In this document: positions 33,954-44,962 of the stretch, piece by piece
How positions within the stretch are numbered: the stretch's first letter is position 1
How the letters are laid out: each line of letters begins with the position of its first letter
From: Hymenobacter persicinus
GTDB taxonomy: Bacteria; Bacteroidota; Bacteroidia; Cytophagales; Hymenobacteraceae
Assembly: GCF_004167665.1 (NCBI RefSeq)
Contig: NZ_SEWE01000031.1
Span: 1 to 59,941 of the forward strand
DNA length: 59,941 nt
Reading direction: 5' to 3'
Program-made: the position numbers and the translations under genes
The notes under the pieces: model-generated
The model's database searches: none
What the model was told of the DNA's origin: nothing
What the model saw: the letters and a program-made list of their open reading frames with translations, nothing else

Positions 33954-34125
33954 GGAAAGGTCGGGAGGGAAGGCGGCCGGAGTGGTCAAAGGTAGAATAC
34001 CCGGCGCAGTTACGGTACGGCTTAAACAACGCAGGGCAGAGGAAAAGTTTTGCCTGAAGTCCTAGCGCAGCAGCCGGGCCTACTGCTCCGCTAGGGCAGC
34101 TGACGGCTTTGAAAAGTATGCCGGC

Positions 34126-34731
34126 TCAGTACCAGTACGGCGTGAGCGCCACGCCCAGCAGCAGGTGGTGGCGAGTGCTGGACTCATAGAGCATGCCGCC
34201 CGGCGAGCCTGCCCGTTGGCGCACGGCGGGGGTAAGGCCCACCCGCACCAAGGCTGAAAGAGCCACGGCGCGGGAGTCGAGTTGCAGAAAGTCGCTTTCG
34301 AGCGCCGCCTGGATAAAAGCTTCCCGCTTGGCATAGCGCTGGTAGGCATCAGCAACCGGCAAGCGGGACAACGGCAGGGCCAGCCCGCCGCCCAGCCCGG
34401 CGTGCACCCGGCCGCGGCCCCCGCCCAGCCGCACCGACACGGGCAGCACCAGGTAGGACACGGCCGGTGACCCTGCCGGGTGGCGCCGCTCATAAACGGC
34501 CTCGGCCAGCAGGGCCAGCCGCAACTGCTGGGAATAGTAGCCGCCCAGGATGCCGGCCGTGGGCGTGACGTAAAAAGTGCCGCTGTTGCCCTCCAGATGA
34601 ATAGAGGAGCCCACGCCCACCCGCCCGCCGTACAGCCAGCCGGGCGGGGGAGAGGTCGTTGCGGGGGAGGTCTGGGCCACGGCCCGGCCGTACGTCGGCA
34701 GCAGCGCGGCCAACAAGAGTAGTCGATACAT
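34126..34731 (-). CDS. Outer-membrane beta-barrel protein
   Basis: The 201-residue product has a signal peptide (cleavage near AVAQT, residue 20) and alternating-residue strands (YGGRVGVGSSIHLEG, VSYLVLPVSVRLGGG, HLLLGVALTPYWY) ending in an aromatic residue, as in small eight-strand barrels. ATG 34729-34731 opens the signal peptide. An overlapping frame of similar length (34080-34781) lacks such features and was rejected. Confidence 0.68.
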   Translation of the reverse strand: MYRLLLLAALLPTYGRAVAQTSPATTSPPPGWLYGGRVGVGSSIHLEGNSGTFYVTPTAGILGGYYSQQLRLALLAEAVYERRHPAGSPAVSYLVLPVSVRLGGGRGRVHAGLGGGLALPLSRLPVADAYQRYAKREAFIQAALESDFLQLDSRAVALSALVRVGLTPAVRQRAGSPGGMLYESSTRHHLLLGVALTPYWY

Positions 34732-34818
34732 AACGGGTAAGAATAGGCTTCCTGGAAGGAAGATAACGAGCAGAACAGCAATCCGCGGCCGACGGTACGG
34801 CCCTTCCGCCCAAACCCG

Positions 34819-34826
34819 TACTTTTG
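34819..34826 (+). promoter_or_regulatory. TACTTTTG promoter box of the E1 gene
   Basis: Exact TAnnTTTG, 26 bases before the ATG at 34853. Confidence 0.68.
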
Positions 34827-34852
34827 GCCCCGCTACACCCACCCACTCCCTT

Positions 34853-36841
34853 ATGAACTTCGACCGGAAAGACTACCCCAACGACGTTTTGCTCCACCTC
34901 TACCAGGGCCTGCTCAAGCCGCGTCTGATTGAGGAGAAAATGCTGATTCTGCTCCGGCAGGGCAAAGTAAGCAAGTGGTTTTCGGGCATCGGGCAGGAAG
35001 CCATTTCGGTGGGCAGCACCCTGGCCCTGAATCCAGACGAGTACATTCTGCCCCTGCACCGCAACCTGGGCGTCTTCACGGGCCGCAATATCCCCCTGGA
35101 CCGCCTCTTCGCGCAGTGGCAGGGCAAAACTACCGGCTTCACCAAGGGCCGGGACCGGAGCTTCCACTTCGGCACCAACGAGCACCACATTGTGGGCATG
35201 ATCAGTCACCTCGGGCCCCAGCTGGCCGTGGCCGACGGCATTGCCCTGGCCGACGTGCTGGATAAAAAGCCGGCCATTACCGTGACCTACAGCGGCGACG
35301 GCGGCGCTTCCGAGGGCGACTTCCACGAGGCCCTGAACGTGGCCGCCGTGTGGCAGCTGCCGGTTATCTTCATCATCGAAAACAATGGCTACGGCCTGAG
35401 TACGCCTTCCAACGAGCAGTTTCGCTTCAAGTGCTTCATCGACAAGGGCCCCGCCTACGGCATGGAAGCCGTGCAGGTCGACGGCAACAACGTGCTGGAA
35501 GTTTACGACACGGTGAAGCGCCTGGCCGAGGATATGCGCCAGAACCCGCGCCCGGTGCTACTCGAAGCCCTCACCTTCCGGATGCGGGGCCACGAGGAAG
35601 CCAGCGGCACCAAGTACGTGCCTCAGGAGCTGTTTGAAGAATGGGCCCAGAAAGACCCGGTGGAGAACTACGAGAAGTGGCTCCTCCAGGAAGGAATCCT
35701 CGACGAGGAAGCCCGCATGCGCTTCCGCGAAACCATCAAGCGCGAAATCGAGGAGGGCCTGAAGGTCGCTGACGCCGTGCCGATGCCCACGGCCAGCCTG
35801 GAGGAGGAAGTAGCCGACATGTACCGCCCTTTCGAGCCCGATGCTTCCCTGCAACTGGCAATGGGCAACGGGCAACCGGCAACTGACAAGCGCTACGTCG
35901 ACGCCATCAGCGACGCGCTGCGCCAGAGCATGGAAAAGTATCCCGAGCTGGTGCTCATGGGCCAGGACATTGCCGACTACGGCGGGGTGTTCAAGGTGAC
36001 CGAGGGCTTTGTGGCCCAGTTTGGCAAGGGACGGGTGCGCAACACGCCCCTGTGCGAGTCGGCCATCGTGGGCGCGGCGCTCGGGCTGAGCATCAAGGGC
36101 AAGAAGGCCATGATGGAAATGCAGTTTGCCGACTTCGTGACCTGCGGCTTCAACCAGATTGTGAATAACCTCGCCAAGAGCCACTACCGCTGGGGCCAGA
36201 ACGCCGACGTGGTGGTGCGCATGCCCACCGGGGCCGGCTCGGCCGCGGGCCCGTTCCACTCCCAGTCTAACGAAGCCTGGTTTACCCACACCCCGGGCCT
36301 GAAAGTGGTGTTCCCTTCGAACCCCCACGACGCCAAGGGCCTGCTCAACGCCGCCATTGAAGATCCGAACCCGGTGATTTTCTTCGAGCACAAGATGCTC
36401 TACCGCAGCATCAGCGCCCCGGTGCCCGACGCCTACTACACCACGCCCATCGGCAAAGCGGCCCTGGCCCGGGAAGGCTCGGATATGAGCATTATCACCT
36501 ACGGCATGGGCGTGCACTGGGCCACCCAGCTGGCCGAGGAGCTCAGCCTCGACTGCGACATCCTGGATTTGCGCACCCTGCTGCCCTGGGACGAGGAAGC
36601 GGTGCGGGCCACGGTGAAGAAGACCGGCCGGGTTATCCTGTTCCACGAAGACACGCTCACGGGCGGCATCGGCGGCGAACTAGCGGCCTGGATTGCCGAG
36701 CACTGCTTCGAGCACCTCGACGGCCCGGTGCAGCGCGTGGCTTCCCTGGATACGGCTATTCCCTTCGCGCCCCCGCTCGAAAAGCAGTTTTTGCCCGTGC
36801 AGCGCCTGCGCGAGCGGGTCGAAAAGCTGATGGCTTACTAG
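34853..36841 (+). CDS. Branched-chain-type 2-oxoacid dehydrogenase E1, alpha-beta fusion
   Basis: The 662-residue enzyme decarboxylates a 2-oxoacid with thiamine diphosphate and passes the acyl group to lipoyl-E2. Residues 1-330 are E1-alpha, with the TPP motif GDGGASEGDFHEALN to ENNGYGLST. Residues 350-662 are E1-beta (LMGQDIADYGGVFKVTEG, PLCESAIVGAALG, and the Tkt-C-type region near DILDLRTLLPWDEE). Such fusions are normal in Bacteroidota; branched-chain 2-oxoacids are the likely substrate. The linker (about residues 334-346) is encoded by five 7-bp repeat units. E2 is not adjacent. Confidence 0.93.
   Translation: MNFDRKDYPNDVLLHLYQGLLKPRLIEEKMLILLRQGKVSKWFSGIGQEAISVGSTLALNPDEYILPLHRNLGVFTGRNIPLDRLFAQWQGKTTGFTKGRDRSFHFGTNEHHIVGMISHLGPQLAVADGIALADVLDKKPAITVTYSGDGGASEGDFHEALNVAAVWQLPVIFIIENNGYGLSTPSNEQFRFKCFIDKGPAYGMEAVQVDGNNVLEVYDTVKRLAEDMRQNPRPVLLEALTFRMRGHEEASGTKYVPQELFEEWAQKDPVENYEKWLLQEGILDEEARMRFRETIKREIEEGLKVADAVPMPTASLEEEVADMYRPFEPDASLQLAMGNGQPATDKRYVDAISDALRQSMEKYPELVLMGQDIADYGGVFKVTEGFVAQFGKGRVRNTPLCESAIVGAALGLSIKGKKAMMEMQFADFVTCGFNQIVNNLAKSHYRWGQNADVVVRMPTGAGSAAGPFHSQSNEAWFTHTPGLKVVFPSNPHDAKGLLNAAIEDPNPVIFFEHKMLYRSISAPVPDAYYTTPIGKAALAREGSDMSIITYGMGVHWATQLAEELSLDCDILDLRTLLPWDEEAVRATVKKTGRVILFHEDTLTGGIGGELAAWIAEHCFEHLDGPVQRVASLDTAIPFAPPLEKQFLPVQRLRERVEKLMAY
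35852..35886 (+). repeat. 7-bp CAAC repeat array inside the E1 coding linker
   Basis: Units CAACTGG, CAATGGG, CAACGGG, CAACCGG and CAACTGA follow each other exactly, then CAAG. They encode part of LQLAMGNGQPATDK between the alpha and beta domains. The unit is the same as in the intergenic arrays at 11890 and 41821. Confidence 0.85.
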
Positions 36842-36940
36842 CCCGGCGCGGCGGAATCCGGCCGCGGAAAAGGCTGGAGTCCGCCGCGCTATTTATCTTG
36901 CGGACTTACCGCCGGACTGGGGCCGGCTTATTGCTGACTT

Positions 36941-37252
36941 ATGAGGTTTTTTGTTTTTCGGAGTTGGGGCCGGATGCTGGTGCTGGTCGTGTTCAGCGGC
37001 CTGCTGCTGGGCAGTTGCCGGCCTTACCGCATGCCCAGCCCCACGGGTCCGCCCCGGCCTAAGGTCAGCAAGGCCAAGAAGGCCGACACCGAAAACGCGG
37101 CCGGCAACAGTGAGCCCGCCCTCACGGAAGCCAAGCCCATTAAAAACAGCTACGACAAAAACGGCCTCATCAAAAAGCCCAAGTACGAGCGTCGCCGCCT
37201 CAAGCACAAGGTGGGGCAGCGCACGTTCCTGGGAATTAACTTGCCCTTCTAA
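36941..37252 (+). CDS. Small basic lipoprotein
   Basis: The 103-residue product has a membrane signal with lipobox LLGSC at about residue 26, then a Pro/Lys-rich chain (RPYRMPSPTGPPRP, KPKYERRRLKHK) ending FLGINLPF. It is strongly basic and probably unstructured, possibly associated with peptidoglycan or another envelope polymer. Family unknown to me. A TATCTTGC-like box lies about 40 bases upstream. Confidence 0.65.
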   Translation: MRFFVFRSWGRMLVLVVFSGLLLGSCRPYRMPSPTGPPRPKVSKAKKADTENAAGNSEPALTEAKPIKNSYDKNGLIKKPKYERRRLKHKVGQRTFLGINLPF

Positions 37253-37354
37253 GCCCGTCAGCACCAATTGCTTCCGCGCTGCGTATAGGTGGTCAGCTTC
37301 CCTCGTTGCCGCCCGCTCTATCCTGCTTCTCCCACCGCTATTTCCTCCCTAGTT

Positions 37355-37681
37355 ATGCGCGTATTTCTGCTAGCTGTCCTTCTCGTGGGGCTTACTGCCG
37401 CCTCGGCCGCCGCCCAAACGGAGTATTCCACCCCGGCCATCCAGCGGGCCGAAAACCGCCGGGCCCTGCGCGACGCCCGCAAGTACAAGGCCGACTACAA
37501 GGACTCCCACCTGGCCGTGTCGAAAGACAAGCTCAAGCAAGGCAGCAGCCCGGCCGGGCCGCAACCCAACGACGGGCGCGACAGTTATAAGTTCGACCAC
37601 ACCGGGGCCGCCTACATGCGAGAACCAATCCACATTGGTTTGCGTCCTGGGGGTAAGAAAAAGAAACCTACGAACGAATAA
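37355..37681 (+). CDS. Small secreted protein of unknown function
   Basis: The 108-residue product has a signal peptide (cleavage near AAAQT, residue 21) and a charged mature chain: RAENRRALRDARKYKADYKDSH, then YKFDHTGAAYMREP and a Lys-rich end. ATG 37355 opens the signal; the frame before it is not coding-like. It is 9 bases before ytxJ, so the two may be co-transcribed. Confidence 0.65.
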   Translation: MRVFLLAVLLVGLTAASAAAQTEYSTPAIQRAENRRALRDARKYKADYKDSHLAVSKDKLKQGSSPAGPQPNDGRDSYKFDHTGAAYMREPIHIGLRPGGKKKKPTNE

Positions 37682-37690
37682 CGTCTTCCC

Positions 37691-38035
37691 ATGAGTACTC
37701 CCTGGCAACCCCTCACCCAAGCCGAGCAGCTGACCGACATTGTGCAAGAGTCGCACGAGCAGCCGGTGCTGATTTTCAAGCACAGCACTTCCTGCTCCAT
37801 CAGCGCGGCGGCCAAGAGCAAGCTGGAGCGCCAGTGGCCCGAAGCCAACCTGGACGACGTGAAAATCTACTACCTCGACCTGCTGCGCTTCCGCCCCATC
37901 TCGGCCGAAATAGCCGATAAGTTCGGCGTCCGCCACGAGTCGCCCCAGCTGCTGCTCATCCAGGACGGCGAGTGCCGCTACGACGCTTCCCACATGGGCA
38001 TCCGCCTCAGCGACGTGAAGCAGGTGGTGAAATAG
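37691..38035 (+). CDS. ytxJ: Bacillithiol-system redox protein, YtxJ type
   Basis: The 114-residue thioredoxin-fold protein has the monothiol site HSTSCSIS (the family usually reads TCPIS), the strand YYLDLLRFRPIS and the cis-Pro region RHESPQLLLI. YtxJ-type proteins are thought to remove bacillithiol from proteins (bacilliredoxin). This points to bacillithiol as the cellular thiol. The last two codons and stop lie in the first units of a GTGA repeat array. Confidence 0.9.
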   Translation: MSTPWQPLTQAEQLTDIVQESHEQPVLIFKHSTSCSISAAAKSKLERQWPEANLDDVKIYYLDLLRFRPISAEIADKFGVRHESPQLLLIQDGECRYDASHMGIRLSDVKQVVK

Positions 38036-38058
38036 TGAACTGGTGACATGGTGAGTTG
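38027..38058 (+). repeat. 8-bp GTGA repeat array, left arm
   Basis: Units GTGAAATA, GTGAACTG, GTGACATG and GTGAGTTG. The first spans the ytxJ stop codon. Positions 38035-38057 are a perfect inverse of 38096-38118 (23 bases). Confidence 0.88.
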
Positions 38059-38095
38059 ATGTTCGACCCGCGCCGGTGGCGCAAACAGAAAATCT

Positions 38096-38130
38096 AACTC
38101 ACCATGTCACCAGTTCACCACCTCACTACT
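38096..38130 (-). repeat. 8-bp TCAC repeat array, right arm
   Basis: Units TCACCATG, TCACCAGT, TCACCACC and TCACTACT at 38099-38130. The last contains the stop of the osmC-like gene. It pairs perfectly over 23 bases with the left arm around a 38-base spacer. Confidence 0.88.
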
Positions 38131-38530
38131 CATAAAGAAACTGAACCTGCTGGCGGATTTCCGGGTTCAAGCTAAGCGCCACCGGGCAGGTCCGGGCCGC
38201 GTTTTCCAGAATGGTCCGGTCCTTGGCCGAAAGGCTGGCGGGCATGCGGAACTGCAGATCAATCTGGGCAATGCGCCGGGGCTCCGCGGCCATGTGCTTC
38301 GTTACCTCAAAGCTTACCCCCGTCAGGTCCAGCTCGTGGCGGCCGGCCACGATGCCCATGATGGTCATCATGCAGGCGCCCAGAGCGGCACTGACCAGGT
38401 CCGTGGGCGAAAATGCTTCCCCGCGGCCGTGGTTGTCCACGGGAGCATCGGTGAAGATGGTGTTGCCGGAGGCCGTGTGCGTGGCTTCGGTACGCAGGTT
38501 GCCGGTGTAGCGGGCAGTGGCAGTGCTCAT
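38126..38530 (-). CDS. OsmC family peroxide-detoxifying protein
   Basis: The 134-residue protein has the two catalytic cysteines of the OsmC/Ohr fold: one in AALGACMMTIMG and one in ARTCPVALSLNPEI. GEAFSPTDLVSAALGAC is the family signature. It reduces organic or other hydroperoxides, and with ytxJ (convergent neighbour) concerns thiol-based oxidative defence. Its 3' end lies in the TCAC repeat array. Confidence 0.91.
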   Translation of the reverse strand: MSTATARYTGNLRTEATHTASGNTIFTDAPVDNHGRGEAFSPTDLVSAALGACMMTIMGIVAGRHELDLTGVSFEVTKHMAAEPRRIAQIDLQFRMPASLSAKDRTILENAARTCPVALSLNPEIRQQVQFLYE

Positions 38531-38568
38531 AATCAGGAATGTGGCGGGGAAATGCCTGCTAATTTACG

Positions 38569-38576
38569 TACTTTAG
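38569..38576 (+). promoter_or_regulatory. TACTTTAG promoter-like box
   Basis: A TAnnTTTG-like box with one mismatch, 66 bases before the GTG at 38643. Confidence 0.4.
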
Positions 38577-38642
38577 GTGGGTATGCGGCCGGGCGGCCTG
38601 TGTTCACCCGATTTTCACTCTTCTTCAGCTAGCTTGTCCTCC

Positions 38643-39431
38643 GTGCGTAACATCTTTACTTTCGGTTGCTTCCTGCTCGGTACGCTGGGAGCTGTTTCCG
38701 GCGCTCAGGCTCAGAGCGTCAGCTCTTCCGACGAGCCTTCGTACCAGAAAGAGTTTATCTACGGCGTCAACTTCAACACCCGCGGCGGCCTGATCGGGGG
38801 CGTATCGGTGCGCTCCACCCGCGTGCTCAACGAGCAGTGGGCGCGTTTCTGGAGCATCGAGGGCGTGGAAGTGAAGCACCCCAAGGAGCAGCGCCACCCC
38901 AATCCGAACACGGGGGGCATCTACACCAACGCCAAGACCAACTACCTGTTTGTGCTGCGGCCTTCGGTCGGGTTGGAGCGCATCATTTTCCGCAAGGCGC
39001 CCGATGCCGGCGTGCAGGTCAGTGCTCTGCTCGGGGCTGGTCCGTCCATCGGGCTGCTGATGCCCTACTACATCTACTACGACTACACCGCCCGCGACGG
39101 CAACGGCCGGCCCGTGCCGCCCCAGGATATTCGGGCCGAGCAGTACGACCCCGCCAAGCACCCCAACTCCGACCTTATCGTGGACCGGGCTCCGCTGTTT
39201 TCGGGCATCAACGAAACCAAGCCCCGGCTGGGCGCCCACCTGCGCGGGGCGCTCAACTTCGAGTACGGCCGCTACAAGGATGCCGTGGCCGGGGTCGAAA
39301 CGGGCTTTCTGCTCGAGGCCTATCCCAAGGAGCTGCCCATTCTGAAAACCGTGCTGATCAGCGACAAAAAGCTCAACAACAAATTTTTCCCCTCGGTGTA
39401 CCTGACCATTTACCTCGGGCACCGGAGCTAA
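38643..39431 (+). CDS. Secreted outer-membrane-like protein
   Basis: The 262-residue product has a signal peptide (cleavage near AQAQS, about residue 24) and beta-rich text: [48 protein letters not shown] and a final [10 protein letters not shown]. This is compatible with an outer-membrane barrel. No ATG opens the signal peptide; GTG at 38643 or TTG at 38634 is the likely start. An upstream in-frame ATG (about 38577) would place 22 non-signal residues first. Function unknown. Confidence 0.7.
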   Translation: MRNIFTFGCFLLGTLGAVSGAQAQSVSSSDEPSYQKEFIYGVNFNTRGGLIGGVSVRSTRVLNEQWARFWSIEGVEVKHPKEQRHPNPNTGGIYTNAKTNYLFVLRPSVGLERIIFRKAPDAGVQVSALLGAGPSIGLLMPYYIYYDYTARDGNGRPVPPQDIRAEQYDPAKHPNSDLIVDRAPLFSGINETKPRLGAHLRGALNFEYGRYKDAVAGVETGFLLEAYPKELPILKTVLISDKKLNNKFFPSVYLTIYLGHRS

Positions 39432-39582
39432 GGCAATACCGGGCTGGTTTACCAGTCTAAAAACCGGGCGGTGGGCTTTTCCTGCGGGAGGCCGGCCGCC
39501 CGGTTTTGCGCTTAGGAACAAATTAGCCGCCTCGCTGGTCTTAGTACTCACTACTGACCATTCAGTACCGACTCCTACTCAC

Positions 39583-39590
39583 TACCTTTG
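39583..39590 (+). promoter_or_regulatory. TACCTTTG promoter box of lipA, near-leaderless
   Basis: Exact TAnnTTTG, 4 bases (CAGC) before the lipA ATG, the same arrangement as pheS. Confidence 0.68.
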
Positions 39591-39594
39591 CAGC

Positions 39595-40509
39595 ATGGAC
39601 GATCTGTTGCTGACCCTTCCCATAATCCAACCCCAGGCGGCTGCTCCGGCAGCGCCGGCCAAGCCCCGCAAGCCCGACTGGCTGCGCGTGAAGCTGCCCG
39701 TGGGCCCCGAGTACGCTAAAGTCCGCCGCCTGGTGGATGAGCATAAGCTGCACACGATCTGCGAAAGCGGCAACTGCCCCAACATGGGCGAGTGCTGGGG
39801 CGCCGGTACGGCCACGTTTATGATCCTGGGCAACATCTGCACCCGCTCTTGCTCGTTCTGCGCCGTGGCCACGGGCCGCCCTACCGAGTACGACACCGAC
39901 GAGCCCCGCCGGGTGGCCGAGGCCATTCAGCTCATGAGCGTCAAGCACGCCGTGATTACCTCCGTCAACCGCGACGAGCTCAAGGACCGCGGGGCCAGCA
40001 TCTGGCACGAAACGGTGGTGCTCATCAAGCAACTCAGCCCCAGCACGACCATCGAAACCCTGATTCCGGACGTGAAAGCCAACTGGGCCGCCCTGGACGT
40101 GATGATTTCCGGGGGGCAAGAGGTGGTGTCGCACAACATCGAAACCGTGGGCAGCCTCTACCGCCTCGTGCGGCCCCAGGCCAAGTACGACCGGAGTCTG
40201 GAGCAGATTCGGCGCACCAAGGAGGCTGGTAAGCGCACCAAGTCGGGCATTATGCTGGGCCTGGGCGAAACCAAGGACGAGATGTACCAGGCCATGGACG
40301 ACCTGGTGGCCAATGGCCTCGATATCCTGACGCTGGGCCAGTACCTGCAGCCGACCAAGCGCCACATTGAAGTCGCCGAGTTCATTCATCCCGACCTATT
40401 TGCCCACTACCGCGAGGAAGGGCTGGCCCGGGGCCTCAAATACGTGGAAAGCGGGCCGCTGGTGCGCAGCTCTTACCACGCCGAACGCCACGTCAACGTG
40501 CCGATTTAA
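39595..40509 (+). CDS. lipA: Lipoyl synthase
   Basis: A radical SAM enzyme that inserts two sulphurs into octanoyl-lysine on lipoyl proteins. The 304-residue protein has both clusters: auxiliary [12 protein letters not shown] and radical [11 protein letters not shown], plus the conserved C-terminal Ser in VRSSYHA. An Ala/Pro-rich stretch precedes the core. It serves the fused E1 complex, 2-oxoglutarate dehydrogenase and the glycine cleavage system, parts of which are also in the window. Confidence 0.97.
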   Translation: MDDLLLTLPIIQPQAAAPAAPAKPRKPDWLRVKLPVGPEYAKVRRLVDEHKLHTICESGNCPNMGECWGAGTATFMILGNICTRSCSFCAVATGRPTEYDTDEPRRVAEAIQLMSVKHAVITSVNRDELKDRGASIWHETVVLIKQLSPSTTIETLIPDVKANWAALDVMISGGQEVVSHNIETVGSLYRLVRPQAKYDRSLEQIRRTKEAGKRTKSGIMLGLGETKDEMYQAMDDLVANGLDILTLGQYLQPTKRHIEVAEFIHPDLFAHYREEGLARGLKYVESGPLVRSSYHAERHVNVPI

Positions 40510-40536
40510 GCTTCGCCCCCCGAAGCGCAAAGTCAC

Positions 40537-40574
40537 AAAAAAAGCCCCTGACTACGAAAGTCAGGGGCTTTTTT
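40537..40574. terminator. Bidirectional terminator
   Basis: An 11-bp stem (AGCCCCTGACT) with A- and T-tracts between convergent lipA and the DUF4136 gene. Confidence 0.88.
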
Positions 40575-40596
40575 AGGTTTCAACAAAGCTTAGCGG

Positions 40597-41205
40597 TTAG
40601 CGCTGAGCCTGTTTGTCGGTGGGGGGGTAGTTACCCAGCACGCTGCCGACAATGCGGTACACTTCCTGTTCCGAAATCGACTGGTTCTCGACTTGAGCTT
40701 CGCCCATACCGCGCCACGCCAGCTCTTTGCGCTTGGCGTCCACGAAGTCGATGATAACGGTGCCTTCCTTGTACTCGGAAACCGGGTTCAGACCGCGGCC
40801 GTAGCCATAGCCGTACCCATAGCCATAATAGGGGTAGCCGAAGGGCGAATAGCCAGCGTTGTTGACGCGCTGCTTGTCTTCTACCTTGGCGCTGTAGGCC
40901 ACGAATACGTCGGGGTTCTTATCGACCCGGGTCAGGCCCTTACGGGTCATTTCGGCTTCCACGGCGGTGCGCATGCGCTTATCGAGAAAGGAGCGGTAGT
41001 CCTGGGCCGGGCCGCCTTCCACGTCGGGCTGCTGCTGCGGGTACCAGGCCCAGGTTTTGTAGTTGCGGAAATTAACCGAGTGGTCAAAGTCGGAGGTTAC
41101 GCCCACGCGGGACGTAGTGGCGCAGCTGGACACGCCCAGCAGAAGCGAAAGAGCCACGGCAGCCAAAGCAGTCGGCCGGGCCAGTAAGCGGGTGAAGCGT
41201 TTCAT
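40597..41205 (-). CDS. DUF4136 lipoprotein
   Basis: The 202-residue product has a signal with lipobox VSSCA at about residue 28, DFDHSVNFRNYKTWAWYP and DVFVAYSAKVEDKQ, the DUF4136 pattern. A low-complexity run of Tyr and Gly (PYYGYGYGYGYGRG) lies at about residues 125-138, and a helical C-terminus follows. These lipoproteins are common in the phylum and of unknown role. Confidence 0.86.
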   Translation of the reverse strand: MKRFTRLLARPTALAAVALSLLLGVSSCATTSRVGVTSDFDHSVNFRNYKTWAWYPQQQPDVEGGPAQDYRSFLDKRMRTAVEAEMTRKGLTRVDKNPDVFVAYSAKVEDKQRVNNAGYSPFGYPYYGYGYGYGYGRGLNPVSEYKEGTVIIDFVDAKRKELAWRGMGEAQVENQSISEQEVYRIVGSVLGNYPPTDKQAQR

Positions 41206-41423
41206 ATGAGCTGGAAAAACGTGAGGAGAATGGACCTCAGGCAGGATGGGTAAAATCTTGCCGGAACGGGATATAATGCCGTTTTTCGGTCTGTTAGAGT
41301 AACGTCGGCACCCGCGGCAATGTTCCCGGAAAGTAGGCTTGCCGACTTGTTGGAGAGAAAAAAATCTTCTTAAATTCCTTTAACCCTCGAAATAAATCTA
41401 TCTTCCCCGACCAAACCCTCCCT

Positions 41424-41720
41424 ATGAGCAAACACCTACTTTACGCAACTATCTGCTGTCTGCTGGCCGCCTGCAGCACGGCCAAGGATGAATCGTCCGG
41501 CAAGCGCAGCAACCAGGGCCCGGTGGCCTTCAATACCGTGGTCGACTGCACCCTCTACGACGGCATGACCAAGACCTCGGCCCAGCTCACGACGGTGACC
41601 TCCGGCACGGAAGTGCAGGTCATGGACACGGTGGACGCGCACTTCGTGAAGGCCCGCGTGACCAAGGACGGCAAGACCCTCAACGGCTACATGTACCGCA
41701 CCTGCTTCCCGCAGAAATAA
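41424..41720 (+). CDS. Small lipoprotein, SH3-like domain
   Basis: The 98-residue product has a lipobox LLAACS at about residue 16 and a domain reading TVVDCTLYDGMTKTSAQLTT, GTEVQVMDTVDAHFVKARV and GYMYRTCF, like a bacterial SH3 (SH3b) fold with a probable disulfide. Likely periplasmic, possibly a cell-wall contact. Its stop is followed at once by 7-bp repeat units. Confidence 0.65.
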   Translation: MSKHLLYATICCLLAACSTAKDESSGKRSNQGPVAFNTVVDCTLYDGMTKTSAQLTTVTSGTEVQVMDTVDAHFVKARVTKDGKTLNGYMYRTCFPQK

Positions 41721-41723
41721 GCA

Positions 41724-41744
41724 GTTGCCAGTTGCCAGTTCGGG
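41724..41744 (+). repeat. 7-bp GTTGCCA repeat, left arm
   Basis: GTTGCCA twice, then GTTCGGG, starting 4 bases after the stop codon. AGTTGCCAGTT is the inverse of AACTGGCAACT at 41822-41832. Confidence 0.75.
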
Positions 41745-41765
41745 CAATTGCAGCTGCTCCAAACG

Positions 41766-41798
41766 AAAAGCCCCGGCTATAACTAGCCGGGGCTTTTT
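41766..41798. terminator. Bidirectional terminator
   Basis: A perfect 14-bp stem (AAAAGCCCCGGCTA, loop TAAC) between convergent genes, with T-tract on the plus side. Confidence 0.88.
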
Positions 41799-41820
41799 CT
41801 TGGTATCACTCAGCTACCAC

Positions 41821-41831
41821 AAACTGGCAAC

Positions 41832-41834
<3 letters not shown>
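41821..41834 (-). repeat. 7-bp CAACT repeat, right arm
   Basis: AAACTGG then CAACTCA; the last three bases are the gcvP stop (minus strand). It pairs with 41724-41740. Confidence 0.7.
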
Positions 41835-44750
<2,916 letters not shown>

Positions 44751-44806
44751 AAGGAAAGGGTAGAGGTGGCGGGAATATGCGGCCGCCGGGGCAGCCGAAC
44801 CTGTAA

Positions 44807-44814
44807 CAAAGGTA
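44807..44814 (-). promoter_or_regulatory. TACCTTTG promoter box of gcvP
   Basis: Exact TAnnTTTG on the minus strand, 56 bases before the gcvP ATG. Confidence 0.62.
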
Positions 44815-44962
44815 AGCTGAAAAGGCTTTCCCCCTGACCCCCAATTCGGGCAAATCTTCGAGCGTCATCGGCCTGGGTTCAGGGCCCGGTACGGGGCTGC
44901 TTCAACTATTTTTCCCAGCTTTGGGGCCTCATCCTCCCATCCGCATTCCCACCCCTCTGCTC

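Noticed and set aside
34080..34781. An open frame overlapping the beta-barrel gene in another frame
   Set aside because: Its product is Pro/Cys/Trp-rich and unstructured; the frame ending at 34126 has a signal peptide and beta-strand pattern.
34853..36841. The E1 alpha-beta fusion as a sequencing error joining two genes
   Set aside because: Both halves are in one frame with a clear linker, and such fusions are usual in Bacteroidota.
41206..41423. A glycine riboswitch or other RNA near gcvP or the lipoprotein gene
   Set aside because: No paired aptamer pattern could be traced here or in 44751-44962; the sequence shows only ordinary promoter-like text.
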